A stretch of 64,000 nt of DNA from Janibacter sp. HTCC2649 (GTDB lineage: Bacteria; Actinomycetota; Actinomycetes; Actinomycetales; Dermatophilaceae). Each line of letters begins with the position of its first letter. The first letter of the stretch is position 1. This document shows, in pieces, positions 17,436 to 26,356 of the stretch. The notes under the pieces were generated by a model. That model did no database searches and had not been told where the DNA came from. It saw only the letters and a program-made list of their open reading frames with translations. The stretch is from assembly GCF_000152705.1 (NCBI RefSeq), contig NZ_CH672413.1:186001-250000 (forward strand), read 5' to 3'. The translations under genes and the position numbers were made by a program.

Positions 17436-17780
17436 ATGAACCCCACACGCCCCACCGCAGGCCCCGACGGCGTGGAGACGCTTCAGCGCGTCGCCCGGTC
17501 CCTGATCACCGCAGAGGTCCGCGCCGTCGACCTGCCCGGGACCGACGCTGACCAGTGCGACTTCGCGGTGTGTGCGGCGTTGCTGACCTCGCAGGCGCTG
17601 CGGCTGCTGCCAGCGGGGGTCAGCGTCGACGACGTCCCCGCGCCGGCCGAGCGCGACCCGCTGGCACTGCTGCGCAGCGCGGAGCAGCTGATCCGCGCGC
17701 ACCCGATCGAGGACCTGCCGCCCGGAACCACGGCCCTGGTGACCGACCTACGTGACCTGATCGTCCGGTCCACGCCATGA
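17436..17780 (+). CDS. Hypothetical protein of the relaxase locus
   Basis: Protein of 114 aa, acidic, with no membrane segment. The ATG at 17436 follows AAGGAGAG at a good distance. The sequence reads as a helical domain (ETLQRVARSLITAEVRAVDL) with a later ERDPLALLRSAEQLIRAHPIEDLPPG segment; no family is recognised. Its stop overlaps the start of the next gene (ATGA), so the two are probably translated together and may form a complex. Confidence 0.65.
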   Translation: MNPTRPTAGPDGVETLQRVARSLITAEVRAVDLPGTDADQCDFAVCAALLTSQALRLLPAGVSVDDVPAPAERDPLALLRSAEQLIRAHPIEDLPPGTTALVTDLRDLIVRSTP

Positions 17781-19210
17781 CCGGCCGCGACCACCGCAGC
17801 GTCGGAGAGCTCCTCCTGGACGCCGAGCACACCGCCCGCGACGTCCTCATCGACCTCAGCGACCTGAACGCCGCCGCGATGCTGCGCACCTGGCCCGAGG
17901 TCGTGCAAACGGCGGCGTCCCTGTGGTCAGTCCTACCCACACCGTCAGTGACCCTGACCGCGAGCTCCTCAGCCACCGACCCGATGGCGCGGGTGGCGGC
18001 AATGACCGCGGTCCTGCACCGCGGCAGTCGCAGCGGCCGGTGGCCCGGCCCCGGACCCACTGAGCCCCGGCTGCAAAGCATCGCGGACAGCTTCGCCCGG
18101 GCAGCTGAGCTCGTCGACCGACACGGTGCACCCCACTCGGGCAACCCCGCCGTGCGCGCCGACGCCGATGCCGCCCGCACCCGAATCATCCACACCCTGT
18201 ACCTCACCGCACACGGTGTGCGGCTCGCAGTCCTCGAGTACGTGCGCTCAATTGAGGCCACCCTGAGCCCCCGAAGCAGGATCACCGCGCCAGGCGGCCT
18301 CAGCGTCCCCCGATCCTTCCTGAATCGCCTGGACGCGGTGGAGCAGGTCGCAGGCGCCTACGTCACCCGCACGTACCCCGTCGCCCTGGCCGGTGAACAC
18401 CGCCAGGCCCCGCTCGGCTCACGGGTCGCGACCGCCCTGGCCGCGTGGGACGTGCACGCCCACCGTGCCATCGCCGCGCACCCCACCGCAGGCCACCTGC
18501 GCCTGGTCGCCCGAACCCAGGAGCTGGTCCTAGGGCACGCCGCGGTGCTCCTGTCCGCCGCCGCGCACACCGGTGCCATCGACAAGTTCCAGTACGCCAC
18601 CCGGCTCGAGCAGCCCCTGGATTCGGCTCGGGCCGCATGGGCGGCCAGCGGCCGATCCTGGGCCCAGCTCGCCGCCCACGGCGCCCGCCCTGACCTGCCC
18701 GCCCTGACCGGGGCGGCCGCCGAGGCCCGGGCCGCCCTGCGTGAGATCACCGTTGACGGCTCAAGCACGGCCGCCCGTGACGTGATCGTCGCCCGCATCG
18801 ACCTGACCGCCGCAGCGCGAACCTTGGCGACGGTGCTGTCCTCGTCCACCGACTTGGCCCACCTGATCCACGATGTCGCCACCGACCCGGCCGTGACCTT
18901 CCCTGCCCGGGCCGTCAACGCCGCCGCGATCGCTGCGAGCACCACCCCCAGAGGTGGCGTTGTTCCAGGCAGCGGCGACGCCGCCCATGTCGGGATCAAG
19001 GACCTGACCTCGAACCGGGAGATCCCTCTCACCCCGGTGGTTCGCGACCGAGAGGCCCACCGCGCCGAACAGTTGATCACCGCCAACCAGGCCGCCGCGC
19101 ACGCCGGGGTATGGCTGCCGAGGCCGACCATGTCCACGTCATCGCCCAAGGTCAGGATCCCTGCGTCTGGATTGAGGCTCCCGCAGCCGGTGCGTGCACG
19201 GTCACGATGA
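17777..19210 (+). CDS. Hypothetical alanine-rich helical protein of the relaxase locus
   Basis: Protein of 477 aa, almost wholly helical and Ala/Arg/Leu rich, with no signal peptide or membrane segment and no catalytic motif that I recognise. The start ATG at 17777 overlaps the previous stop by 4 bp. It ends with a basic, Pro/Ser-rich tail (VRIPASGLRLPQPVRARSR). Position, strand and coupling tie it to the relaxase accessory genes; a structural, DNA-binding or mobilisation role can only be guessed. It is convergent with cassette B. Confidence 0.65.
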   Translation: MTGRDHRSVGELLLDAEHTARDVLIDLSDLNAAAMLRTWPEVVQTAASLWSVLPTPSVTLTASSSATDPMARVAAMTAVLHRGSRSGRWPGPGPTEPRLQSIADSFARAAELVDRHGAPHSGNPAVRADADAARTRIIHTLYLTAHGVRLAVLEYVRSIEATLSPRSRITAPGGLSVPRSFLNRLDAVEQVAGAYVTRTYPVALAGEHRQAPLGSRVATALAAWDVHAHRAIAAHPTAGHLRLVARTQELVLGHAAVLLSAAAHTGAIDKFQYATRLEQPLDSARAAWAASGRSWAQLAAHGARPDLPALTGAAAEARAALREITVDGSSTAARDVIVARIDLTAAARTLATVLSSSTDLAHLIHDVATDPAVTFPARAVNAAAIAASTTPRGGVVPGSGDAAHVGIKDLTSNREIPLTPVVRDREAHRAEQLITANQAAAHAGVWLPRPTMSTSSPKVRIPASGLRLPQPVRARSR

Positions 19211-19348
19211 GACGGACCGGCATGGCCTCCGGTCATCCCGGCCGCGGCCTGAACGCGGTGGGAATCCCCGATCGCGGGACGGGGCATTCGGGCCGGCACG
19301 ACCATGCGGCCGAGCCACCGGTAGACGGTCCACGGAGCGCCCGTCCGA

Positions 19349-19975
19349 TCACCTGCGCAGCGTGACCCAATAGTCCCAGAACTGGACCAGGATGAGTCCG
19401 GCGATGAGCACGAGCCATACGGTGACCACGCTGGGGGCATAGGACCCGATGTCTTTGGTTGGCGGTGGAAGTGGGAGCCGGCCGCTCGTGGCGTTCTGGG
19501 CGGTTGCCGCGACGAACGCGGCGATGACTGCGATCCACACGACCATGCAGTAGGGGCACAGCGCCTCGATGCGGTAGAGGCTTTGGAAGATGAGCCAATG
19601 CACGAACACGACCCCGAAGGTCGTCCCGGCTTGAATGCCCCACCAGAACCACCCTGGCAACGTCGCCCGGGTTAGTAGGACCACGCCGATGGTCAGGAGG
19701 GCGGTGAACCCTGCGACGCCGAGGATGGGGTTGGGGAAGCCGAAGGCTGCGGCTTGTTCGGTGTTCATGACCGAGCCGCAGGACAGTACCGGGTTGATGC
19801 TGCACGAGGGCACGTAGGCCGGGTCCTTGAGCAGAGCGATCTTCTCCACCAGCAGGGTGAACGCTGCGGCCAGTCCGACGAGCCCGGTGATCGTGAACGC
19901 CCATGCTGTGCCCCGTCCCGCTTGGCTTACTGCCTCTGCCCGAACGGGCGGTGGGGCCTGCATGGTCTCAGCCAT
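19349..19975 (-). CDS. VKOR-family membrane protein, cassette B
   Basis: Second copy of the VKOR protein, 208 aa, with SCSINPVLSCGSVM in the first loop and the CPYC active site (ALCPYCMVVW). It differs from the cassette A copy mainly at the N terminus (MAETMQAPPPVRAEAV) and in the loop before the last helix. The ATG at 19975 overlaps the DsbA stop by 8 bp, the same overlap as in cassette A. Its partner is the DsbA-like protein encoded just upstream. Confidence 0.9.
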   Translation of the reverse strand: MAETMQAPPPVRAEAVSQAGRGTAWAFTITGLVGLAAAFTLLVEKIALLKDPAYVPSCSINPVLSCGSVMNTEQAAAFGFPNPILGVAGFTALLTIGVVLLTRATLPGWFWWGIQAGTTFGVVFVHWLIFQSLYRIEALCPYCMVVWIAVIAAFVAATAQNATSGRLPLPPPTKDIGSYAPSVVTVWLVLIAGLILVQFWDYWVTLRR

Positions 19976-20654
19976 TAAGGGCGGCTTCGATCTTGTCGCG
20001 GAAGTCCTGCGTCGACGTCGGTTCGAGTTTCTTGCCGTTCAGGAAGAAGGTGGGTGTTCCCTGCACGCCGAGGTCGAGACCGTCCTGCCGGTCCCGCTCC
20101 ACCCTCTCCAGAGTCGCCTTGTCGGCAACGGCCTTGTCGTAGGCAGCCATGTCGAGACCCAGTTCCTGCGCGAAGCCGCGGAACACCGAGGCCTTGGACT
20201 CCCGCTGCTCACCCCAGGCGGCCTGAGTTTCGTACATGCGCTTGTACATCTCCTCGAACTTGTCTTGCTGGGCTGCGGCTTCGACGGCGACAGCGGAGTT
20301 GACCGCGTTGGCGTGGCTGTCAATGGGGAAGTAGCGCACGACGAAGTCGACCTTGCCTGCGTACGTGGCCCGCAGCTCCTCCACGACGGGGAACGCGGCA
20401 CGGCACGACTCGCACTCGAAGTCCAGGAACTCGACGAGGACGACTTCGCCTGTTCCTGCAGCTCCGAGACGGTGGCTGTCGTCGCGGACGAGTTTCCCGG
20501 TCGCCGTCCCGGTCGCGGCATCGGCAGGGTCGGCGGGGTCGGCGGTTTTGGCGCCCAGAGTCAGCGCAGCAGTGACGAGCGCGACGAAGGTCGCGACGAC
20601 GAGTGACGAGACGATGACATTGCGTTTCACGGCGTTGGTCTTCGGGGCTTGCAT
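19968..20654 (-). CDS. DsbA-like membrane-anchored thiol oxidoreductase, cassette B
   Basis: Thioredoxin-fold disulfide oxidase of 228 aa with an N-terminal anchor (about 12-34), active site CESC at residues 81-84 and cis-proline loop GVQGTPTFF. The anchor region is the most divergent part relative to cassette A; the catalytic domain is nearly the same. Unlike cassette A, it has its own ribosome binding site (GGAGATG) and follows an 88-nt gap after the DUF3703 gene rather than a start-stop overlap. Confidence 0.9.
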   Translation of the reverse strand: MQAPKTNAVKRNVIVSSLVVATFVALVTAALTLGAKTADPADPADAATGTATGKLVRDDSHRLGAAGTGEVVLVEFLDFECESCRAAFPVVEELRATYAGKVDFVVRYFPIDSHANAVNSAVAVEAAAQQDKFEEMYKRMYETQAAWGEQRESKASVFRGFAQELGLDMAAYDKAVADKATLERVERDRQDGLDLGVQGTPTFFLNGKKLEPTSTQDFRDKIEAALNG

Positions 20655-20742
20655 GGGTCACATCTCCAAGGCAGGGGAAGGGCTCGCTCGGCGAACGGGT
20701 GAGGGCTAGGTCAGGTTCCGGTTGAAGTCACGGCGGCTTGGT

Positions 20743-21090
20743 TCAGCGGTCAGCGAGGATCTCAGCGAGGTCCGTGGGGAGGGGCATCGGCGCCATCAGT
20801 GGAACGGTCGCACGGCCGGTGTTGCCCTCGGGGTAGCGCCCGAGGGCCGATCCAGGAGCGGCGACCAGGAGCCGGACGAACTGACCGATCGTTTCTCGCC
20901 GGTCACGGTCCCTCCACGCCGCGCGAAGCATGACGCCGTGCGCCTGCGTGTGCGGCCAGGGCCATGGCTGGGAGAGGATGTGGGCCCGCTCCAGCGCCGC
21001 CCAACGCTGCTCGCTCGTCGCCGACCTCCGCGCCTTGCGTAGTTCCGCCTCGAACGCCGTCCGCACGGCGGCGGGCATCCGGCGGCTCAT
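20743..21090 (-). CDS. DUF3703 family protein, inserted in cassette B
   Basis: Cytoplasmic protein of 115 aa with the DUF3703 pattern: an N-terminal MSRRMPAAVRTAFEAEL helix, WAALERAHILSQPWPWPHTQAHGVML and the C-terminal GRYPEGNTGRATV...PMPLPTDLAEIL. The family is common beside heavy-metal transporters, but its function is unknown to me; the conserved His/Trp cluster (WPWPHTQAH) might bind metal. The start overlaps the stop of the upstream CDF-like gene by 4 bp. Cassette A lacks this gene. Confidence 0.8.
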   Translation of the reverse strand: MSRRMPAAVRTAFEAELRKARRSATSEQRWAALERAHILSQPWPWPHTQAHGVMLRAAWRDRDRRETIGQFVRLLVAAPGSALGRYPEGNTGRATVPLMAPMPLPTDLAEILADR

Positions 21091-21866
21091 TGCCGATCCT
21101 CGCCCCGGGAGAGCGTCACCGGCGCAGGTTCGCGCTCCGCTTTGGTCCGTTCGCCGCCTTCAGACGGTGCCGAGGCGCAACACGCGTCGTCGGCGCAACC
21201 GGTGGCACCGGCGGAGCCCTCCCTCACGGCGGAGAGGGCCGCGGGGGTGCAGCAGTCGTCCCCCTGCCAGTTCTCCCAACCCTCGCGGGCGGCGACTGCG
21301 GCGATGATCAAGGCTGCTACCGGGTCGGCCCAGGTCCAGCCGAGGGACGCGTTGAGCACCAGACCGATCAGGAGCACTGCGGACAGGTAGGTGCACAGCA
21401 GGGTCTGGGTGCCGTCACCTTCGACGGCTCCGGAGCCGAGCTCGCGACCGGTCCGTCGCTGCCACACGCTCAGAAACGGCATGACGGCGAGAGAGGCGAT
21501 CGCCAAGCCGATGCCGATGGGGCTGCTGTCCGGCTGGGCTCCGGTGAGCAAGGCGTGCCCGGCCTCGACGGTGAGGTAGGCGGCCAGGGCGAAGAACGAG
21601 ATCGCGATGAGGCGTTGAGAGGTGCGTTCTCTGCTTTCGGGCATGGGGTGCCGGAACTGCCACAGGATCACCAGCCCGGAGGACACCTCGACGAGGGAGT
21701 CCAGGCCGAACCCGACGAGTGCGGAGGATCCGGCAATGTTCCCGGCCGTGATCGCGATGACGGCCTCGACCGTGTTGTAGGCGACGGATGCGCCAGCGAG
21801 TAGTTGCGCGCGGCGCATCAGAGTCGTCCGGCGGGCGGGCGTTGCCAGGGTGGTCCATGTGGTCAC
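21087..21866 (-). CDS. CDF-like cation transporter with Cys-rich C-terminal tail, cassette B
   Basis: Copy of the cassette A protein, 259 aa, with the same membrane core (GFGLDSLVEVSSG, TWADPVAALIIAAVAAREGWENW). The C-terminal tail is different in length but keeps a DDCC and a GCADDACC motif, so cysteine richness is conserved while the rest of the tail is not. The GTG at 21866 overlaps the upstream CDF stop (GTGA). It probably acts in the same metal-efflux step as the CDF encoded before it. Confidence 0.85.
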   Translation of the reverse strand: MTTWTTLATPARRTTLMRRAQLLAGASVAYNTVEAVIAITAGNIAGSSALVGFGLDSLVEVSSGLVILWQFRHPMPESRERTSQRLIAISFFALAAYLTVEAGHALLTGAQPDSSPIGIGLAIASLAVMPFLSVWQRRTGRELGSGAVEGDGTQTLLCTYLSAVLLIGLVLNASLGWTWADPVAALIIAAVAAREGWENWQGDDCCTPAALSAVREGSAGATGCADDACCASAPSEGGERTKAEREPAPVTLSRGEDRQ

Positions 21867-22756
21867 CAGGTGACCTCCTTGCATCCGGTGTGAGTGTCGG
21901 GTTCAACCTGGAGGGTGGCGTGCTCGACGGCGAACCTGGTCCGCATGACCGTCCGGGCGCTGTCCAGGACGGCGTGTGCGTCGGCGTTGGTGTCGGTCAT
22001 GAGGTGTGCTGTGGCGACGTTCATTCCGGATGTGAGGGTCCACACGTGGAGGTCGTGGACGTTGGTGACCCCAGGAACGGCCGCAAGCGCGTGCTCGACA
22101 TCATCCGGGGCCATGTCTGCTGGGGCGTGTTGGCCGAGCACATTCAGGACTTCGCGGCCCAACATGACGGCACGCACAGCGACGAAGACCGCGATGGCCA
22201 GGGCGATGCCGGTGTCCCACCACGCGTTACCGGTGGCAGCCACCATGACCCCGGCGACAATGACGCCGATCGAGCCGACGGTGTCAGCGACCACCTCCAG
22301 GTAGGCGCCCTTGACGTTGAGGCTCTCGCTGGCTCCTCCGCGAAGCAAGAAGAGCGCGATGAGGTTGACCACCAGTCCGATGGCGCCCACGATCAGCATT
22401 GGTCCGGAGGCGATCTCGGCGTCGTCGCCGATGCGTCCGATGGCCTCGACGGTGATGTAGACCCAAACGCCGAGCATCAGCAGGACGGCCAGCCCGGACG
22501 CGAAAACTTCGGCGCGGTACGAGCCAAACGTTCTCCGGCCGGTGCTGTCCGGGCGCGTCGCGATGCGAGTCGCCACCAAGGCTGCACCCAAGGCTACGAC
22601 ATCAGCGGCCATGTGCCCGGCGTCGGACAGCAACGCCAAGGAGCCCGAGATCAACCCTGCAGCGAGCTCGACGACGAAGTAGCCCGCGACGAGGACGAAC
22701 GCCAGGCGCAACCGCCACCTGTGCGCTCCAGCTGCGTGCCCGTGACCGCCACTCAT
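21863..22756 (-). CDS. CDF family zinc/cadmium/cobalt exporter, cassette B
   Basis: Cation diffusion facilitator of 297 aa with a short His-containing N terminus (MSGGHGHAAGAHRW), HxxxD motif LLSDAGHMAADVVAL, second motif LEVVADTVGSIGVIVAG, and the cytoplasmic domain motif VHDLHVWTLTSGMNVATAHL. It starts with an ATG at 22756 that overlaps the repressor stop by 4 bp. It is nearly the same protein as the cassette A CDF, differing by scattered conservative substitutions. Confidence 0.93.
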   Translation of the reverse strand: MSGGHGHAAGAHRWRLRLAFVLVAGYFVVELAAGLISGSLALLSDAGHMAADVVALGAALVATRIATRPDSTGRRTFGSYRAEVFASGLAVLLMLGVWVYITVEAIGRIGDDAEIASGPMLIVGAIGLVVNLIALFLLRGGASESLNVKGAYLEVVADTVGSIGVIVAGVMVAATGNAWWDTGIALAIAVFVAVRAVMLGREVLNVLGQHAPADMAPDDVEHALAAVPGVTNVHDLHVWTLTSGMNVATAHLMTDTNADAHAVLDSARTVMRTRFAVEHATLQVEPDTHTGCKEVTW

Positions 22757-23178
22757 GTGCGCACGTCGGCCGGGACGGCGGCAAGGCCGCGGGCGCCGTC
22801 GACGTCATGGGCGATGTGCTCACGGGTCAGGTCGAGCAACATCCGCACATGGGCGTCCGCGAGCCGGTAGAAGACGAGGCGTCCCTGCCTGCGGCCTGTG
22901 ACGACACCGGACGCGCGCAGCATCCGAAGGGACTGGGACACCGTTGCCTCTTGGGTGCCTGTCGCGGCGGCCAGATCGCACACGCACAGTTCGCCCGCCT
23001 CCAGAAGGGCGAACAACAGTCGCGCGCGAGTCGGGTCACCGAGCAGCTTGAACATGGCAGCCGCGCGGTTCAAGTCGTCCATCAGCAGCGTGGCGTCCAG
23101 CACGAGTTGCACCTTCTCCGGGTGGACGCACTGCACCGAACAGCCATCCAGTCCAATTATGGGGTCATCTGAGCGCAT
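22753..23178 (-). CDS. CadC-type ArsR/SmtB repressor, cassette B
   Basis: Repressor of 141 aa with the same cysteine set as its cassette A copy: GLDGCSVQCVHPEKV at the N terminus and ELCVCDL in the alpha-3 region. The helix-turn-helix ATVSQSLRMLRASGVV is unchanged, so the two repressors probably bind each other's operators. The C-terminal tail after HIAHD differs. The ATG at 23178 has a -10 hexamer 6 nt upstream. Confidence 0.9.
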   Translation of the reverse strand: MRSDDPIIGLDGCSVQCVHPEKVQLVLDATLLMDDLNRAAAMFKLLGDPTRARLLFALLEAGELCVCDLAAATGTQEATVSQSLRMLRASGVVTGRRQGRLVFYRLADAHVRMLLDLTREHIAHDVDGARGLAAVPADVRT

Positions 23179-23190
23179 GATCAGATGTTA
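23166..23190 (-). promoter_or_regulatory. Leaderless promoter and operator of the cassette B repressor
   Basis: A -10 TAACAT (minus strand, 23190-23185) ends 6 nt before the ATG at 23178. The dyad CATCTGA (23166-23172) / TCAGATG (23181-23187) with an 8-nt spacer spans the start codon, as in cassette A. Confidence 0.72.
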
Positions 23191-23314
23191 GACCCGATCT
23201 CCCCCCGCGCCAAAATGGCGTCAGATCGGCATCTGGAACCCCGACACGAGCTCTGCTTGGAGCCATCGTGTGAGCGCCTCCCACAGTCCCGTGAGCAAGA
23301 GAAGGCCAACGAGA

Positions 23315-23403
23315 ATGAGCTGGGGTTCATGGTCGAGGCCGAGAGGGTCATGACCGCAGCAAGCGTCGGGCCGGTGCACGGCGCCCAGTCGAGCCCGAAA
23401 ACA
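23315..23403 (-). pseudogene. 90-bp remnant of a second ccdA
   Basis: The minus strand encodes VFGLDWAPCTGPTLAAVMTL followed by SASTMNPSS, which matches residues around the second cysteine motif of the CcdA at the left edge of the window almost residue for residue. Nothing of ccdA precedes or follows it. It lies just upstream of the cassette B repressor, so a ccdA-linked cassette may have been deleted or recombined here. Confidence 0.75.
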
Positions 23404-23414
23404 GAGACGCGCAT

Positions 23415-23436
23415 CTTCAGCGAACCTTCACGGGAA
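23415..23436 (+). promoter_or_regulatory. Predicted response-regulator box upstream of small secreted peptide
   Basis: CTTCAGCGAAC is followed directly by CTTCACGGGAA, a direct repeat of CTTCA in an 11-bp phase. The same phase and orientation recur before four other copper genes in the island. The downstream gene is the secreted peptide at 23609. Confidence 0.6.
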
Positions 23437-23608
23437 ATGCGACTGTGCAACGCGGGTCCGGCGAGGAGGGTTGTGTCATCGAACCCGACACCAAGCGTCA
23501 CCCATTGTGGGTACGACGAACCTTGTATCAAGGGTCAGCGCTTCCGGACCTCTCCGGAAACGCGGTGGCAACCAGCCACGAAACATCCACGACAAGAAGG
23601 AACGTCAC

Positions 23609-23821
23609 ATGACGCGCTTCGCACTGAGACTTGCTTCCGCAACAGCATCCGTTGCCCTCGGGGTGGTTCTGGCATCCACCTCGGCATCGGCCGCACCTTC
23701 TGACGCCGCCACGTACGGCCAGCATGTTCGAGAATGCGCCCAGTCCATGGGCTTCGACCAGACCCACAACCCCGGCATGCACCGTGGCAGCTCGATGTGG
23801 GACCCCTCCCACACCTGCTGA
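23609..23821 (+). CDS. Small secreted peptide, possible copper-induced
   Basis: Peptide of 70 aa with a clear signal peptide (MTRFALRLASATASVALGVVLASTSASA, cleavage likely after ASA) and a mature part of about 42 residues: it contains HVRECAQSMGFDQTHNPGMHRGSSMWDPSHTC, with two cysteines, four histidines and three methionines. The ATG at 23609 follows AGAAGG. A response-regulator-type direct repeat lies 170 bp upstream and no other gene intervenes. The ligands suggest metal binding outside the cell; no family was recognised. Confidence 0.7.
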   Translation: MTRFALRLASATASVALGVVLASTSASAAPSDAATYGQHVRECAQSMGFDQTHNPGMHRGSSMWDPSHTC

Positions 23822-24025
23822 CGCCCAGACACCACGAGCCGACGGTGCCGTCGCACCGTCGGCTCATGGTCGGCGCCCGCTCCCCGAAGGCGGCGGGCGA
23901 TGAACGCGGTCGGGTCGCCCGAAGATCCAGGCCGCGACGACCTGATCGTGCTCCGTCGGCCAGCACGCGTAGGAACGGCCAGACCAGGTAGCCAAGCAGG
24001 AGGTGCTGGAGCTGTTCGTCCAGTC

Positions 24026-26314
24026 CTAGCGTGTGGGACTGAAGCGGCGCAGTCGCAGGCTGTTGCTGACCACGAACACGGAGCTGAACGCCATGGCAGC
24101 GCCGGCGATCAGCGGGTTGAGCAGGCCCAACGCCGCGAGAGGCAAGGCGGCCACGTTGTAGGCGAAGGCCCAGAACAGGTTGCCCTTGATCGTGCGCAGG
24201 GTGGCGCGTGCGAGCCTGATGGCGTCAGGCGCGGCCCGTAGGTCACCGCTGACCAAGGTGAGGTCCGAGGCCTCGATGGCGACGTCAGTGCCGGTCCCCA
24301 TCGCGAGTCCGAGGTCGGCTTGGGCGAGCGCGGCGGCGTCGTTCACCCCGTCGCCGACCATGGCGACCACGGCGCCTGCGTCCTGTAGGCGCTTGACGAC
24401 GTCGACCTTGTCGGCAGGGAGAACTTCGGCGATCACGTCGTCGTGATCGATGCCGACCTGCGTCGCAACTGCTCGCGCCGCCTTGGCGTTGTCACCGGTC
24501 ACGAGGATGGGGCGCAGTCCGAGGTGGCGGAGCTCGGCGATCGCCTGGGCGGAGGTGTCCTTGATGGTGTCGGAGACGACGATGACGGCGCGTACGCGGC
24601 CGTCCCAGGCGACCCACACCGGGGTGCGACCTTCATTCTCCGCTGTCTCAGCGAACGCCTCCAGCTCGCCCGGAACGTGCAGCGACCACTCGTCAGCCAG
24701 CCATGACCGTCGGCCCACCATGGCCGCGTGAGCACTGACGGTGCCGGAGACTCCGTTGCCCCCATGGTTGGTGAAGTCCTCCACCGGAGCGAAGTCGATC
24801 CCGGCGTCACTGGCGTGCCTGGCGATGGCGCGAGCGATGGGGTGCTCGGAAGCGTCCTCCAACGGACCGGCGATCGACAGGACCGTCGCGAGGTCCTCGT
24901 CGGCGGCTGGGTGAACTGCGGCGACGCCCATGTGCCCGGTGGTGACCGTGCCCGTCTTGTCGAGGACGATCGTGTCGACACGACGGGTCGACTCGAGGAT
25001 CTGGGGCCCCTTGATGAGGATGCCGAGCTGGGCGCCGCGACCGGTTCCGACGAGGAGTGCCGTAGGGGTTGCGAGGCCGAGGGCGCATGGGCAAGCAATG
25101 ATGAGCACCGCTACTGCCGCGGTGAAGGCTGCCGTGGCTGAGCTGCCCGTGATGAGCCACGCCGCGAGGGTGAGCAGCGACAGCCCGATGACGATCGGCA
25201 CGAACACGGCAGACACGCGGTCAGCGAGGCGTTGGACCTCGGCCTTGCCGTTCTGGGCGTCCTCCACGAGCCGTGCCATCTGGGCCAGCTGGGTGTCCGA
25301 GCCGACGCGTGTGGCGCGTACGACGAGTCGGCCGCCGGCGTTCACGGTGGCGCCGACCACGGGATCTCCCGGGCCTGCCTCGACGGGAACGGACTCACCG
25401 GTCAGCATGGAGGCGTCGACGGCGGACCTGCCGGACTCGACCTTGCCGTCGGTGGCGATCTTCTCGCCCGGGCGGACGACGAAACGGTCGCCAACGCTCA
25501 GCTGCGCGACCGGCATACGGACTTCGGTGGGTCCGGAGGGACCGTCGCGCAATACGGCGACGTCCTTGGCGCCCATGTCGAGCAGTGCGCGAAGTGCGGC
25601 GCCGGAGGTGCGCTTCGCACGGGCCTCGAAGTAGCGGCCGGCCACGATGAAGGTGGTGACCGCCGCCGCGACCTCGAGGTAGATGTGCGGCTCGGTTGCA
25701 CCGTCGGACCGGCTGGGCAGTAGGTCGAAGGGCATTCGCATGCCGGTCATCCCTGCGTGGGTGAAGAACAGTGCCCACAGGGACCACAGCCATGCGGCGC
25801 CGACGCCGACGGAAATCAGCGTGTCCATGGTCGCGGCGCGGTGGCGGAGGTTCGTCCAGGCTGCCCGGTGGAACGGCAGCGCGCCCCAGACGACGACGGG
25901 GGATGCGAGTGTCAGGGAGAGCCACTGCCAGTTGTCGAACTGCAGGGCCGGGATCATCGACATCAGTAGCACGGGGATAGTCAGGACCGCCGAGACGGTG
26001 AGGCGCTGTCGCCACGCGGCGGCCTCCTCGTCCTTGGTGCGCTGTGCGGCGTCCTCGACGGGTTGGCCCTGAACCGGCGGGGTGGGGAGGGCAGCGGTGT
26101 ATCCGGTGGCCTGGACGGTCGCGACCAGATCGTCAGGCTCCACGTCGGTCGTGAAGTGGACCTTCGCCTTCTCTGTCGCATAGTTCACGCTGGCGTTGAC
26201 GCCCGGCATCTTGTTGAGCTTCTTCTCGATGCGGGCCGCGCACGAGGCACAGGTCATGCCGCCGATCACGAGCTCGACCTGCCGGTCGTGCTGCTGAACG
26301 TCGTGCGTGCTCAT
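24026..26314 (-). CDS. copA: Copper-exporting P1B-type ATPase CopA
   Basis: Cu(I)-exporting ATPase of 762 aa. One N-terminal HMA domain has GMTCASC (C22, C25). The membrane site is CPC near residue 405 ([15 protein letters not shown]), the phosphorylation motif DKTGTVT near 450, SEHPIA and [26 protein letters not shown] follow, and the later helices carry the YN and MAFSS residues typical of Cu(I) pumps. The ATG at 26314 follows GGAAGGA; an in-frame ATG at 26347 lacks a good site. It is the last gene of csoR-copZ-copA. Confidence 0.95.
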   Translation of the reverse strand: MSTHDVQQHDRQVELVIGGMTCASCAARIEKKLNKMPGVNASVNYATEKAKVHFTTDVEPDDLVATVQATGYTAALPTPPVQGQPVEDAAQRTKDEEAAAWRQRLTVSAVLTIPVLLMSMIPALQFDNWQWLSLTLASPVVVWGALPFHRAAWTNLRHRAATMDTLISVGVGAAWLWSLWALFFTHAGMTGMRMPFDLLPSRSDGATEPHIYLEVAAAVTTFIVAGRYFEARAKRTSGAALRALLDMGAKDVAVLRDGPSGPTEVRMPVAQLSVGDRFVVRPGEKIATDGKVESGRSAVDASMLTGESVPVEAGPGDPVVGATVNAGGRLVVRATRVGSDTQLAQMARLVEDAQNGKAEVQRLADRVSAVFVPIVIGLSLLTLAAWLITGSSATAAFTAAVAVLIIACPCALGLATPTALLVGTGRGAQLGILIKGPQILESTRRVDTIVLDKTGTVTTGHMGVAAVHPAADEDLATVLSIAGPLEDASEHPIARAIARHASDAGIDFAPVEDFTNHGGNGVSGTVSAHAAMVGRRSWLADEWSLHVPGELEAFAETAENEGRTPVWVAWDGRVRAVIVVSDTIKDTSAQAIAELRHLGLRPILVTGDNAKAARAVATQVGIDHDDVIAEVLPADKVDVVKRLQDAGAVVAMVGDGVNDAAALAQADLGLAMGTGTDVAIEASDLTLVSGDLRAAPDAIRLARATLRTIKGNLFWAFAYNVAALPLAALGLLNPLIAGAAMAFSSVFVVSNSLRLRRFSPTR

Positions 26315-26356
26315 GGTGCTGTCCTTCCCCGGGCCCGGCTGGGCCACACTGTGTCG

